Shown here: one piece after another, positions 1 to 10,499 of the stretch | Numbering within the stretch: position 1 is the first letter of the stretch | Layout: the number at the start of each line of letters is the position of its first letter | From: Periplaneta americana | Taxonomy: Eukaryota > Arthropoda > Insecta > Blattodea > Blattidae | DNA: 64,000 bases | Direction of reading: 5' to 3' | Assembly: GCF_040183065.1 (NCBI RefSeq) | Contig: NC_091117.1 | Coordinates: 96,622,001 to 96,686,000, forward strand | Notes under the pieces: generated by a model | The model's database searches: none | Seen by the model: only the letters and a program-made list of their open reading frames with translations | What the model was told of the DNA's origin: nothing | Position numbers and translations under genes: made by a program

Positions 1-397
1 AATGATATCGGACCTACGATTTTGTGATGGTGTAAGCGAATTTTGTAACCACGGGATAAGTCAGAACCAAAGATAGAAAAAAAATGACAAACTTTGAAAG
101 AGTTCCGCTAGTTCTCAATAGGTGGCTCCATTATTGGAGCCATTAAAAAGGTGCCAGAGAAAATTATTATGTAGATTAAGCATAAATTGTTCTCATAATT
201 GACAATATCAGCAGTTTCCAAATGTTTTACAATGAGTAAGGTGGTATGAAAAATCGAATTCTATAATGCGCGTATATTTATGTACGATTATTATCATCGT
301 CATCTATTCATAGAAGTAATGACTAAAGAAGCTACACTTACATCAATACATTATCGATCACTATCGATTAGTGGGGTCAGATATCTTTGAATGTCGC
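1..397. other. unannotated AT-rich sequence
   Basis: I see no coding segment, tRNA-like box or inverted repeat here. It is AT-rich non-coding DNA upstream of the repeat copy that starts near 398. Confidence 0.5.
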
Positions 398-985
398 ATA
401 TATGACGCTATTGATACATGATGTAGTACAAGAAATTACTATTGTCTGACATTTTTTCGTAGGATATTGCATATGTCGCTTATCACTGAAACTCACTAAT
501 TTTCGATGTATTTTTCTAGAAATTTCCTAAAGTGTAGATTACAGTATTTAATTTATTATACATCTTGATTACACAATTTATTAATTGAGATATTAGCACT
601 GAACATCATGGTAGGCTACACAAATTCATGCTAAACGCCGAGTTAATATGTTCATAATATTCAGATTGTGATAGCATTGATTCTTTTAGATTTCGTGTAA
701 CACACTTTTCTGTGCCTCTTGGTATTGCAGTTTCTTTCAGTGCACTGCTTTTGTCACGTTTACGTTTATTTTTCACTTTTATGTGTAATGTTGTCTATAT
801 TGACAGTGAAGATATTAGTTTAAATATTCTCAACTATGCCCTGCAATAGTATACGCTTGAGCGTTTTATCTCAGGCATTTTACCTTTGCAATGTAACTTC
901 AATCAGCCACAAAGATGTAGTTATTTAAATAATACGACTAGTAAGAGCAGTGATCGATAAGACTACTCACTATGACTGCGTCCCG
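398..985 (+). repeat. partial copy of the 917-bp element found at 11870-12786
   Basis: About 590 bases align, with scattered substitutions and small indels, to 12099-12655. Both share ACATTTTTTCGT, GATATTGCATATGTCGC, CACTAATTTTCGATGTA and AGAGCAGTGATCGATAAGAC. A further 136-bp segment of the same element lies at 4276-4412, so this copy was probably split by later insertions or rearranged. The left terminus is not visible. No coding content is recognised. Confidence 0.75.
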
Positions 986-1596
986 ATTTTGACTTTCTAG
1001 AGCAGGCCTGCACAAGTTTTGCGCTCTCCGAGCCGGCTCACAGCTCATGAGCGGAATGCAGATATTAGCTGCGCTTTGTATACGGGTGGACTGGAAGAAG
1101 GGGTGATCTCGTACAAAATGTACACAAAAGGAAGTACTATTACAAGTGTTCATGAAATGAATTTCCGTTCAGTCTTTGCAAAACTATCTTGGACTATTAT
1201 TAATTAATAAATAAATATTTATTTTACAGAAATAATAGAAAATATATAGCTAGTTAAATATCAATATCATTTTGTTATATTTTTATTTATCAGTACATGA
1301 AAACGAGGTTTTATGCTGTTGGCAGCTGAAAGGAACAGTAGCCTACTGATCGTAATGAAACATCAGTTACAGATGTTCGATGCCTTTCTTTATTAAAGTT
1401 GATTATAGAAAACAGTTGCTTACAAATATAAATGTTGAGCCAAACGTAGCAATCATTTTCACAGCCAGCCTGTGTAGTCGTGGATATTATTGCTAATGTT
1501 TAGTCTTGTAAAACTCAACCAGGCTAGTAGTATTATTCAAACGATCTTTAGCCCTTAGGTCACAATGAAGATCAATAAGTTCGAGCTGTAAATCGT
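986..1596. other. unannotated intergenic sequence
   Basis: Short open frames on both strands show no recognisable domain. No repeat boundary is evident. Confidence 0.4.
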
Positions 1597-1790
1597 TAAA
1601 TGTTATGTTTTATTTAACGACGCTCGCAACTGCCGAGGTTATATCAGCGTCGCCCGTGTGCCGGAATTTTGTCCCGCAGGAGTTTTTTTACATGCCAGTA
1701 AATCTAATGACATAAGCCTGTCGCATTTAAGCACACATAAATGCAACCGACCTGGCCCGCAATCGAACGCGCAACGTCGGACATAGAAGT
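1597..1790 (-). mobile_element. tRNA-derived SINE, family 1, truncated copy
   Basis: On the minus strand this carries a B-box-like segment derived from GGTTCGATCCCG (seen as CAATCGAACGCGCAACG on the plus strand) and the family body around TTTATTTAACGACGCTCGCA. The A-box end is missing because the next SINE inserted there: the 11-mer GACATAGAAGT at 1780-1790 is repeated at 2021-2031 on the far side of that SINE. Confidence 0.8.
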
Positions 1791-2020
1791 TAAAAATGTT
1801 ATGTTTTATTTAACGACGCTCGCAACTGCAGAGGTTATATCAGCGTCGCCGGATGTACCGGAATTTTGTCCCGCAGGAGTTCTTTTACATGCCATTAAAT
1901 CTACTGACATGAGCCTGTCGCATTTAAGCACACTTAAATGCCATCGACCTGGCCCGGGATCGAACCCGCAACCTTGGGCATAGAAGGCCAGCGCTATACC
2001 AACTCGCCAACCAGGTCGAC
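1791..2020 (-). mobile_element. tRNA-derived SINE, family 1, full-length copy inserted in another SINE
   Basis: The reverse complement begins with a tRNA-like head containing an A box (TGGCGAGTTGGTATAGCGC) and a B box (GGTTCGATCCCGG), the two internal RNA polymerase III promoter elements. The unrelated body follows and the copy ends in an AT-rich tail. An 11-bp target-site duplication, GACATAGAAGT, flanks it at 1780-1790 and 2021-2031. Copies also occur at 29905-30101, 34141-34376 and 41787-42017. The element is non-autonomous and would be mobilised by a LINE. Confidence 0.9.
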
Positions 2021-2031
2021 GACATAGAAGT

Positions 2032-2337
2032 AATTAAGAAAGTATCTCTGATAAGACAATGTATTTCAAATTCATAAAAAATAAATACCGACTGTACCTA
2101 CCTCGGGTAATAATGCAACTTTCAAGTCTTGAACTTTTTCACTGCGATCTTCAGCAACAAAACAACCGTAAGTATCTTTATGTCTGGACTTGTAATGACG
2201 CATTATGTTATGTTTCCTTCTACCTATCAAAATGTTGTGGCAGATAAGGCACTGAGTATTTACTCCAGCAGCTATGAAAAAAAAGCACTTTGCATGCAAC
2301 ATTGAAAGAATTTGTCTGATAATCACTTTTCCGTCTT
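2032..2337. other. unannotated sequence between SINE and Tc1 element
   Basis: A minus-strand frame around 2260-2170 reads like a degenerate zinc-finger segment, with C-x2-C (CLICHN) followed by H-x4-H (HYKSRH). It has no supported boundaries and I do not call it a gene. Confidence 0.3.
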
Positions 2338-2339
2338 TA

Positions 2340-4046
2340 CACTTGTGGCCATAATTCTGGAAACTTTTTGTGTTTGTACTGAATTCTCATAACATCTGTT
2401 TTTATTCACACATTAATACGATTTAAAATATTACTCGTGACTGAAAGCATCAAACAAACATTTTCTATTCTATTTTTGTAGAGAATACATGACTTTATAT
2501 CAAAATGTGTATGACAAAACATATATTTATACATTAACACTTAGAAACACTTTCGTCTTATTTTTTCATTCACTCTGTAAACAGTTGGTACTTTGTGGAA
2601 TAACCTTTATTTTTAATGACAGCATCAATTCTGCGGGGCATTGAGTCCACCAGACGTCGCAGTTCTTCCTTGCTGATGATCCGAAACCAGCTGTGGATAA
2701 GGGCACCAATGAATTGAGTTTTGCTGCTGGAATTGTTTTAACACCAAACCTTTTTATCTTGACCACAAGTTTTCAATTGAATTAAAATCAGGACTATTCC
2801 CAGGTCACTTTAACACCTTGATGTTTTTCTGTTGAAATATTGCATAACACTCTTGGCAGTATGGCTTGGAGCACCATCCTGCTGAAATACAAAGTCATCA
2901 CAATTTGGGTGTAAGTCGGCAATGGATGGTTTCAATTTCACTTCCAGAATACCTTTTTTTGTATTTTTCCGCGTTCAAGTTCCCTTGAAAAATCTGAAAT
3001 CTTCCTACTCCATTCCTGGACATGCATCTCCATATGACAGCAACAGGATGTTTCATAGTTGCGATGAGGCACTCGGGATTCAAAGCTTCTCCATTTCGTC
3101 GACGAACATATTTGATTCCGTCACTTCCAAATATAGAAATCGTTGTTTCATCGCTCCATATCACTTTCGCACAGTCTTCACTGGTCCATGATTGATGACT
3201 TTTGCACCAATTTACACGATTTTCTCGTTGTCTTTTGTTGAGAAATGGTTTTTTTTACGAGTTCTCTTGCTTTCAGTTCATTGTCAAACAACTTCCTTCA
3301 AAGAGTTCTTACAGAAATATTACGTCCACTGCTGTGTAGAACTTCCTGCATCTCTTTAGAAGATTTCCTTCGATGTTTAAATGCTAATCGACAAATCTGC
3401 CTCACATCTCATGGACTTACGTTAGGTTTTCTACCAGTCCTAGGTGCTATCTTACACAATTTTGTGGATTTGTACCTCTGCCATATCTTCTGGACGCCAG
3501 ACACTGTAGCACCATTACCAAGCTTCCTTGCAATTTCCTTGAATGTGCAGCCTTCTTCTCGAAGTGTAACTATCCTACTTCGTTTAGAAGGTGTTCAGTA
3601 CTTTCATGGAGCCATTGTGATAAAATTATTATCAATAAAGTTTGTGGTAAAGCAATCAGGTGTTAACCGAACGAAATTTTGTCAGACTAATGAAAGAAAC
3701 ACACTAATAACGTTCATATTTTATACTAACAGTGCTCAACAATGCTCCTAATGATCAAAAATAATCTTAAAATCAGCAGTGGACTAATTTTTATTACAGT
3801 AAATAATAGGAAATTATAATGAAATCTGAAATTAATATTTATATCTTAAACAACAAAAACATAATTCCCCACACAATGACTATTTATTGTTAAAATATTA
3901 AGAATGTAATATAATACATTTATTATAACTCCATAATTGACGAATCAGTCATGAGTAATATTTTAAATTGTATAAATCTGTGAATAAATACAGATATAAT
4001 AATTGAATACAAAACAAAAAGTTTCCAGAATTATGGCCACCAGCTG
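2340..4046 (-). mobile_element. Tc1-like DNA transposon with TA target duplication
   Basis: The ends are inverted copies of about 33 bases: TGTGGCCATAATTCTGGAAA at the left (from 2345) is mirrored at the right (to about 4042). TA flanks it at 2338-2339 and 4047-4048, the Tc1/mariner target. The termini start CACTTG and CAGCTG, like other Tc1 ends. It encloses a decayed minus-strand transposase. About 400 bp of non-coding sequence lies between the transposase start and the right TIR. Confidence 0.9.
2574..3615 (-). pseudogene. Tc1-like transposase, decayed (DD34E type)
   Basis: Cut-and-paste transposase reading leftwards from an ATG at 3615-3613. The N-terminal part contains the helix-turn-helix segment SKRSRIVTLREEG and GNGATVSGVQKIWQRY. 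The catalytic region shows MIWSDETTISIFGSDG with the first Asp near 3155, and NSPDFNSIENLW near 2790 with the final Glu of the DDE triad. The C-terminus MPRRIDAVIKNKG is typical of Tc1 proteins. Several frameshifts and stop codons break the frame, so no functional protein is expected. It lies within TIRs at 2340 and 4046 and could serve only as a substrate for a related active transposase. Confidence 0.85.
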
Positions 4047-4275
4047 TAGATTCCTCCATACTGTACTGTAGCAGTAGGTAAGTAACTTGAAACAGCTACT
4101 GAGAATACACCTTGCACTCCATTAGATAGCTGAGTGGTCGTTTCCCTCTCCTCTACCTACAGCAAGTTTATGTCACTCTGACGTATCTTCCTCTCCGTTT
4201 CGGCGAGCGGTAAACAAGGCTTTCCCACTCCCAAGGAGCGCAAGCGCTCGTTGAACGCTGTTTGTGTAGGTATGT

Positions 4276-4412
4276 TCTAGAGGAAGAGGGCAGAGGATGC
4301 GTAGCCTATTTTGTATACGAATGTACCTGTACCTGCGCAGTGACGTCACATATACTTTGAATCAGGTAACCTCATTTCAGTTTATAGGTAGCTGGATTAC
4401 GAAGACTAATTA
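4276..4412 (+). repeat. right-end segment of the 917-bp element family
   Basis: Matches 12661-12790 with few changes. Shared strings are GTACCTGTACCTGCGC, GTGACGTCACATATACTT and TTATAGGTAGCTGGA. The latter holds the terminal inverted repeat of the family defined at 11870-12786. Together with 398-985 it indicates an old copy now separated by SINE and Tc1 insertions. Confidence 0.7.
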
Positions 4413-4739
4413 TGAGTATAGCTGGTCGACCAAGAAAACGTCGTATAACTTTTAGAAATGGAACTGCATCAAGAACTTATAAACTACTACGTAGAAATAA
4501 TGTTTCTAACAACGTTTCAAGAAATGAGAGAAATTATGCATGAAGACAGTATTACATAATATTATGATATTAGTCCAATGAACGAAAAGTGTCATCATCT
4601 CCATCATAAGTAGCTGCATTTTATTGTGGTTTTCAATCTCTATCAAGCAGCAATTGCTGCTACAAGCCACTAGTTTTGTTTATTTTGGTACATGCAAGGG
4701 TACGTAATATTCAGGTATAATACTAACAGGTCTATTAAA
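4413..4739. other. unannotated sequence left of the plant-type mariner
   Basis: No gene, tRNA-like box or inverted repeat recognised. Confidence 0.4.
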
Positions 4740-4925
4740 TAGTCCCTCTGTCCCATAATAATTGCCCGGTACGCCGAAATGGTATTACAGTAATTACAGA
4801 CGACGGGGCAAATGAGAAGTGCACGCATGAGGAGAAGCGCAGTAGATCAGTGCACAAGGTTATGCAGGGCAATAACGTGATTTTATTGAGACAAGCAACA
4901 CACACCGCCCAGAAGATTACCGAAA

Positions 4926-5768
4926 GTGGGTATTGGTTTTCAACTCACCGGTATGGCATTATATACAAACCAGAGTAGCAAAGCAAGCTGGAAATCGTTA
5001 GTAGAGCATACTCCTGCAGTGGGTACGTACTTGCATTTGAACAGACATGGACATCCTGGAACACAACTGGCGGTAGTGAGTGACAGGGGTAGCAAGAACC
5101 TTACAGACAGTGAAAGGCAGGCGGTATAGGAGTTTTTGTTGAAAAACACTACGGCTGATGTAGTGAAGAAAGGTGCCATAACAGGTGCGGCCGAGAAATG
5201 TCATGCCAGTAAAAGAACAGCACACTGCATTTGGCAAAGGGGGCGGCAATCTTTGGAAAGTGGATCCATGCTCATCGCCAAATTAATCCCAGCAATAAAT
5301 GCAAAATGGCCTCCTGGACCGTGCACAGGGAGAATTCAAGTGTCCGCTCAGCAGGACAATGCGTGTCCGCATATCGCTCCCAATGACCGCACCTGGATGG
5401 ACGCTGCAGCAGCCAGTGGAATCGCTTTGGAACTCGTGTGTCAACCGCAAAACTATCTGGATATGAATGTTTTAGATCTGGGTTACTTCCGGGCAATTCA
5501 GTCCCTCCAGCATCAGTCAGCTCCACAAACTATTGATGAGATGATCGCCGTCGTTGAAACAGCTTTCTCTCAGCTCACACGCGACAAGCACAACAATGTC
5601 TTCAATACTTTGCAGTCCAATCTCATTGAAATAATGGAAGTGACTGACGGGAACAACAAGATTCCCCATGTACAAAAGGGGCACCTGGACTACCTCAACA
5701 TCCTGCCATCTTGCTTAGAGTGTCCTCGGAACATTTACGAGGAGGCTACAGTAGCACTGCAGCAATAG
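4926..5768 (+). pseudogene. plant-type mariner transposase, DD39D, internally deleted
   Basis: One frame broken by a single TAG at 5127-5129. Before the stop, LTDSERQAV followed by EFLLKN resembles the DNA-binding start of plant mariner transposases. After it come KKGAITGAAEKCHASKRTAH and IWQRGRQ, the helix-turn-helix region. The frame then jumps to LIPAINAKWPPG, so about 150 residues containing the first catalytic Asp are missing. The second Asp lies in QQDNACPHI and the third in NVLDLGYFRAIQSLQ. Exactly 39 residues separate them, the DD39D spacing. The C-terminal SAPQTIDEMIAVVETAF also fits. True start uncertain; the upstream in-frame sequence from 4926 is unrecognised. Confidence 0.85.
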
Positions 5769-5872
5769 GTCTGTGGTTCTAGGAAAACCGTTAGAATGAC
5801 AACCTTCCCGGTCTAACAGGCAGTTTTTTCGTCTTTACTCGTAGGAGATTGTTTTTCTTTGTTTCACTTCTT

Positions 5873-6125
5873 GGTCAATTTGTACTACTCCTGGAGTTAA
5901 TAAAGTTGCACTCCTAGGAGTATTTATTTTCGGCTCAATGACTAGCCAATTTGCACTGATCCTGGAGTCATAAAGTTGTACAAGTAGTATTCACGTTCTT
6001 TTTTTGGCTGAATGATTGGCCAATTTATACAGATCCTGGACTAATAATTTTTATCTTTTGCTAATTGAGTGATAATTTTGTACTGATTCTAGAGTAATAC
6101 AGTTGTATTACTCATTCGTGTGTTT
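5873..6125 (+). repeat. degenerate tandem repeats in the 3' part of the plant-type mariner
   Basis: Four diverged units start near 5873, 5945, 6019 and 6074. Each holds a variant of GCCAATTTGTACTGATCCTG followed by an AATAAAGTTGTA-like segment. They lie between the transposase stop and the right terminal repeat. Confidence 0.65.
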
Positions 6126-6232
6126 CATTTTGCTCCTATGTAAACGCCAGTGTAAAATTATGGACATCGGACAATTATTATGGGACAAGAAATAAACTCG
6201 TACCGGACAATTATTATGGGACAGAGGCAGTA

Positions 6233-6630
6233 AATGTTTAGAGCAATTCTCGTGCATGCACCTGAACTGACAGTAATGACTGTTATTTGGTAAGTAGGCT
6301 ATTTATTTGAAAACAAAAATATAGCCGCTCCACTGAGTAAAACACGACTTGAGTTTCAGTCCGCCACTGCACTCATCCTCGTGCTCCCGTCTACTTGCTT
6401 TCTACAAATGTGCCCCGAGAGCCAGTTCGGAGCAGCTTCCTTGGACAGGCCTGCTCTATATCACAGAAAAATGTACTCTTGCTGCTTTTGCCTTTACGAA
6501 AATTCGATGTAAACAAAAGGTAAACTAATGTGTAACTCGACTCCGCTACAATATTGGGAGTACACTCAATAGCAAATTGATCCAATCAGTTGCTGCTCTA
6601 TCACTGTACGGATAGGAAGTTACTTCGGAA
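6233..6630. other. unannotated sequence between mariner and hAT element
   Basis: No coding domain or repeat end identified. Confidence 0.35.
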
Positions 6631-7845
6631 CAGCGTTGCCAACTCTGAGGCTTGACTGGATCGCACAATTGGTTCCAAATTATCGTACTTTTGATTGAGG
6701 GATTGTATATTATATATAAAATAGGCCTATTTTTTTATTATTTTACCTAACCTCCCTCCACAGTGTTCTATTTAAACGATCTTTTTTTTATTTCTTATAA
6801 GCAAATAATTGTTACAAATTAAATATCAGCACATAAAATGATTTTTCAACACTTTCTTGTCTCCTTACCTTGAGAGGATCCGAAGACTCAACAAGAACAG
6901 TAACAGAAGAGCCAGAACCTGCAACCCTTTTACAGTTTGTTTCATCAGAGCAAAACCAAGCTTTAAATTAAGGAATTGTTTACCAGACGGTACTTTTATA
7001 CAATTTTGTTTTCGTCCTGTATAGCCTAATTAGGTACACCGGATGTAGAGTTTTTGGGAGTAGAACCTACTACAATCACTATCACTATTTTCTGATTCCA
7101 TTGCCACTATTTCATGTCAGAGTCTATCGCTATGACACCTGATTTCTTGCTGCCCGTGCATTACCACGAAACACGACTAGCACAACCAAGTACTTAACAG
7201 GCTGTTCCTTGTACCTGTTCCTTTGTATGTATAAAATATGCCCATATATTGAATATGTTTATTCCTTTTTTCTGTTATGGGGTTCTCAAAACATTTCAAC
7301 CAACTTATTAGTTATTACATGCCTACAAGGCAACAGTAATTATGTTTAGGCTATTGAGAGAATTGGAGAGACCATTTCTCTGAGATATTTGGAAATAAAC
7401 AAAGGAATGTTTGTCAGTATCATTTTTGAATAACCATAAGTAATGGACACTACGTGATTCCTTGTCGCTATAATAATGTTTACCAAAATCAAGCTGTCAT
7501 GTAACTTGGACTTGGAGACATAGGAGAGCAATGTTTATAGAAATATGTTTTGCGACAGTCGACTTGTACAGCACTTGTAACGCAGAAGTGCTACATGCAA
7601 AAAAACTACTATAAATGTATAAATGAAATATACCCGTAATACAGCAAAATGTACGAGTAAATATAAAATTTTAAATGTCGTAAATTGTTTAAATGTTTAA
7701 AATCCTCTCTTTGAGACATGTTTTACCCTCTTTGCCGACAGGATTGTACATTTTACGCACTGTCCACGGGTTGGATTGGTCGATCGTGCATGATACCAAA
7801 TTATTATCGCATATGTACGATCCAGATCATACGGTTGGCAACACT
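6631..7845. mobile_element. non-autonomous hAT element (CAGNGTTGCCAAC ends)
   Basis: The left end is CAGCGTTGCCAAC at 6631; the right end, read inward from 7845, is CAGTGTTGCCAAC. The flanking 8-mers are CTTCGGAA (6623-6630) and ATTCGGAA (7846-7853), a 7/8 match to an 8-bp target duplication as hAT elements make. Subterminal sequence is also similar (CTGGATCGCACA against CTGGATCGTACA). No transposase is readable, so it is non-autonomous at 1.2 kb. The same end type bounds 28704-32467. Confidence 0.8.
6869..6945 (-). other. signal-peptide-like frame followed by a splice-donor match
   Basis: On the minus strand an ATG at 6945-6943 opens a frame reading MKQTVKGLQVLALLLLFLL and then SLRILS. This has a basic start, a hydrophobic core and a small-residue end, the layout of a secretion signal. 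It runs into CTCTCAAG followed by GTAAGG, a good 5' splice-site match. It could be a first coding exon of a secreted protein, but it lies inside the hAT element 6631-7845 and no downstream exon is recognised, so chance is as likely. Confidence 0.2.
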
Positions 7846-7853
7846 GATTCGGA

Positions 7854-8609
7854 AGTATTCTATACGTAGAGATAGCGTTGTGTGTAATTTTGAAACATGG
7901 GAACTCCGCCTAGGAAGTCACCGCTGGAAAAATATGTTCGCAAAGTAGAAAGATAAATCGTAAAGAAGAAAAAATAGTGGTTTAGCTATCCCTCTGAAAA
8001 GAGCTATGGAAAGAACAGCGAAAGTAGTTGGAAAGAGTGAAAAATCGAGGAGAAATAACTTATAGCAAAAGAATGCTAGAAAGCTAACATTTCGGGCACG
8101 CAATTTGTGCGTATAACATAATGTCACGTGTAGGTAATGCATCTTTACAGGTGGTGTACATGCTCTCTATCTTCCCCTTCACTCACCTTTCCCACCGTAA
8201 CACGCATATGAACATGATATTGGTGCCTTCGGACAACAGGGGTATTCCTATTCGTCCCGAGTAATAGAAATGTATTCTGAAGTAATGCAGAAATACAAAA
8301 CACGTTAAGAACTAAATACAACTTCCTTGTATATTGTAACTCAGTGAATCTAAAATTATTATAGTTTATGTCATTGCAGTTTGTGTAAATTTGCTTGAAG
8401 AAAAATAGATAATTAATGGAAATTATTTCTTTTTGTAGGTACACAAAACATTAAGGACAGTCTTAAATTTTTAAATTCACAAGGATATATTAAGAATATT
8501 CTCTCTCGTGTTCTGTTTACAAGTCTGATATGTGATTATTAGGGAACAGAGTTTGGACACTAAAACATTGCCTAGAAGCGGCTACAGGTTTAAGAAACAG
8601 TGGCTATAG
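7854..8609. other. unannotated sequence right of the hAT element
   Basis: A minus-strand frame near 8281-8183 is bounded by CTTCAG and GTGAGT and stays open, but it has no recognisable similarity. Nothing else stands out. Confidence 0.35.
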
Positions 8610-8792
8610 CAGTGGTCGTCAGCATTCGCTGAAATGTGCAACGGGTACGCGGTGCCGTCCCAGGTACACCGTCGTGCAGCAGGGAGAGATAGAGATCATA
8701 CCCGCTAGCAGCTACGCAGTGCACAATGGTGCGCTGCGTTTTCAGCGGGTAAGAGATGCTAGCCCCAGCGTGCTCTGTGCTGACGACCCCTG
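8610..8792. mobile_element. hAT MITE, 183 bp
   Basis: The left end CAGTGGTCGTCAGCA and the right end (read inward) CAGGGGTCGTCAGCA are 15-bp inverted repeats with one mismatch. They are flanked by a perfect 8-bp duplication GGCTATAG at 8602-8609 and 8793-8800. The interior is GC-rich with no open frame. The GC content contrasts sharply with the flanks. Confidence 0.93.
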
Positions 8793-8800
8793 GGCTATAG

Positions 8801-9119
8801 GATGACGGTAGCTGTTTACTTTACTGATGTGCCTTCATGTTTCTATCAAAAAGAAACACGGCGCATGAAGGGAGCTCTGTTCATTTTAAGTTTAGTGGTT
8901 GAGGGTTTTGTATTGTTTATTGCATTCTAATAGGTTCTTTCAACACAGCATGCCTATGCTTTGTTAAAAAAGTAAACCTTTCGTAAGGAGTTCAGTTATG
9001 GTTATGATCTAGTGAAGGTACTGTGAAAGCGTTTTAAATTGTTGGCAATATAATCTGAAACTTTGCCTGTGCTTGTAACAGAGTTCGGAGATGACTATTT
9101 TTCAATCAAGAATGAAAAT
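8801..9119. other. unannotated sequence
   Basis: Nothing recognised; possibly part of the same decayed hAT element as the next entry. Confidence 0.3.
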
Positions 9120-9640
9120 ATATTATGATGTAAAGTGTGTAAGTTAGACATAAAACTTAAAAAGCATTGTTATTTACAAAAAAAAAACCCATTGCGACTC
9201 TAAAAGACAAATCGATCATTTGAAACTGTTTAATGAGTACATTTCGGATCAGTCCACTTTTTATTATGACTTGTGTCTGATGCTGATGTGCGAATATTCC
9301 ATTGTATAAATTTCATAATCCACATTTTAAACACTTCATTGGTCTAGAAATTGACGACTTCCACATCGACGTGTACACAATGCTTACCCTAATGTTATGA
9401 AATAACTTTAAATTCTATACGATCAGTTGTTGGTAACAATAAAAGGTTGAATTAAAACTGAAGAGTATCCTTGAAAAAAATTCTGTTTATTCGGAACCCT
9501 ATGAAGTGCAATATGAACTGAGTAGTGAAGAAGCATAAAATTATAATAAATAAAAACTATTTCAATTTCGCATCGATAACATAGTATGATATTGAAAGAA
9601 CATTTTCTTGTTTGAGTGCCAATCGAAATAGTTTTATATT
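9120..9640 (+). pseudogene. hAT transposase relic, same family as 61834-63309
   Basis: Four stretches align in order to the intact transposase at the right end of the window. They are LDIKLKKHCYLQKK (finger region), STFYYDLCLMLM then (after a frameshift) CANIPLYKFHNPHFKHFIG, and YDIERTFSCLSANRN, which matches its catalytic-Glu motif [18 protein letters not shown]. The residues in between, including both Asp positions, are missing. Reading frame changes and a stop codon show that it is dead. Its terminal repeats were not identified. Confidence 0.65.
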
Positions 9641-10499
9641 TTACAATTCACGAATACACATAGTTATACATTGCAACGAAATCAGTGACACTTAAACTAC
9701 ACCATGTTTATATAAAATATATCGCCATTTTCTACAAAGAAGAGAATGTGGTAAGTCGCTTTCGTAAATGTGTGTTATACCCTATTTGTTTATATCACTT
9801 CTTTATACAGAGCCATGTTTTGATTCAAGCTTAACAGTGCTATGTACAAGTCCCTGTACTACCCTGAATTGGTGTAAACAACACAACTTGTATAATACGC
9901 GACGTAGTTGACTTCATAGGTTCGGAGTTTGAACTTACATCCCTAGTGATTAGACCGTTTTCTTAGTCCACCAACTTTGGAATGAGTATAAGTGTGCACG
10001 GTACATACGTTATGTCATGTGCCCTTCAGTAGACACCTTGCTCACAAACACAAGTAGGCCCAACGCGCACTACAGGACCACTCAAAACAAACAGGCTCCT
10101 TACTCCTAAACAAGTACAGTATACTTCAGTTTAGCAATGTTTATGATATTATGCACTGCTAGTTTAAATAAATTATATATATAGTAGATGTGTGAAACAA
10201 GTACGAAAGTACAGAAGTGGGTAAAGAAATTCGGAAGACAGTAGGCTATGTCTGTGTAACTTGTGACATAATTGTGTGTAATTTATGTAAGATTGACATA
10301 ATCTAAGCAACACTGTAATTAAAATAATCATATAGGCCTAAACCATTTGAAATTTATAGAAAGAAGTTGATCTGACAATGTACCTTCAACTAGCCTAGTA
10401 ATTCAGAGAGATCTGTATGAAATGATGGTGCATACCAACATTCCTTTCAACAAAATTGAGGACAACCACTTTAAAAATGTTGGAAGTACACTTGTACAC
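9641..10499. other. unannotated AT-rich sequence
   Basis: No domain, SINE box or inverted repeat recognised apart from one TAGGCCTA octamer at 10333. Confidence 0.4.

Larger units (their letters stand above)
4742..6230 (+). mobile_element. plant-type mariner (DD39D) with Stowaway-like terminal repeats
   Basis: The terminal inverted repeats are 31 bp and match at 28 of 31 positions. The left (4742-4772) begins GTCCCTCTGTCCCATAATAA; the right (6200-6230), read inward, begins CTGCCTCTGTCCCATAATAA. TA flanks both ends (4740-4741 and 6231-6232). The CTCTGTCCCATAATAA core closely resembles the ends of plant mariners and the Stowaway MITEs derived from them. The transposase inside also reads as plant-type. 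An extra inward copy of the terminal motif lies at 6166-6190. The element is dead through a stop codon and an internal deletion. Confidence 0.88.

Noticed and set aside
2170..2260. C2H2-like zinc-finger fragment on the minus strand
   Set aside because: Only one degenerate C-x2-C and H-x4-H pair without flanking domain sequence.
8183..8281. Possible minus-strand exon bounded by CTTCAG and GTGAGT
   Set aside because: Two frames stay open, neither with any recognisable similarity; splice-like motifs of this quality are expected by chance.
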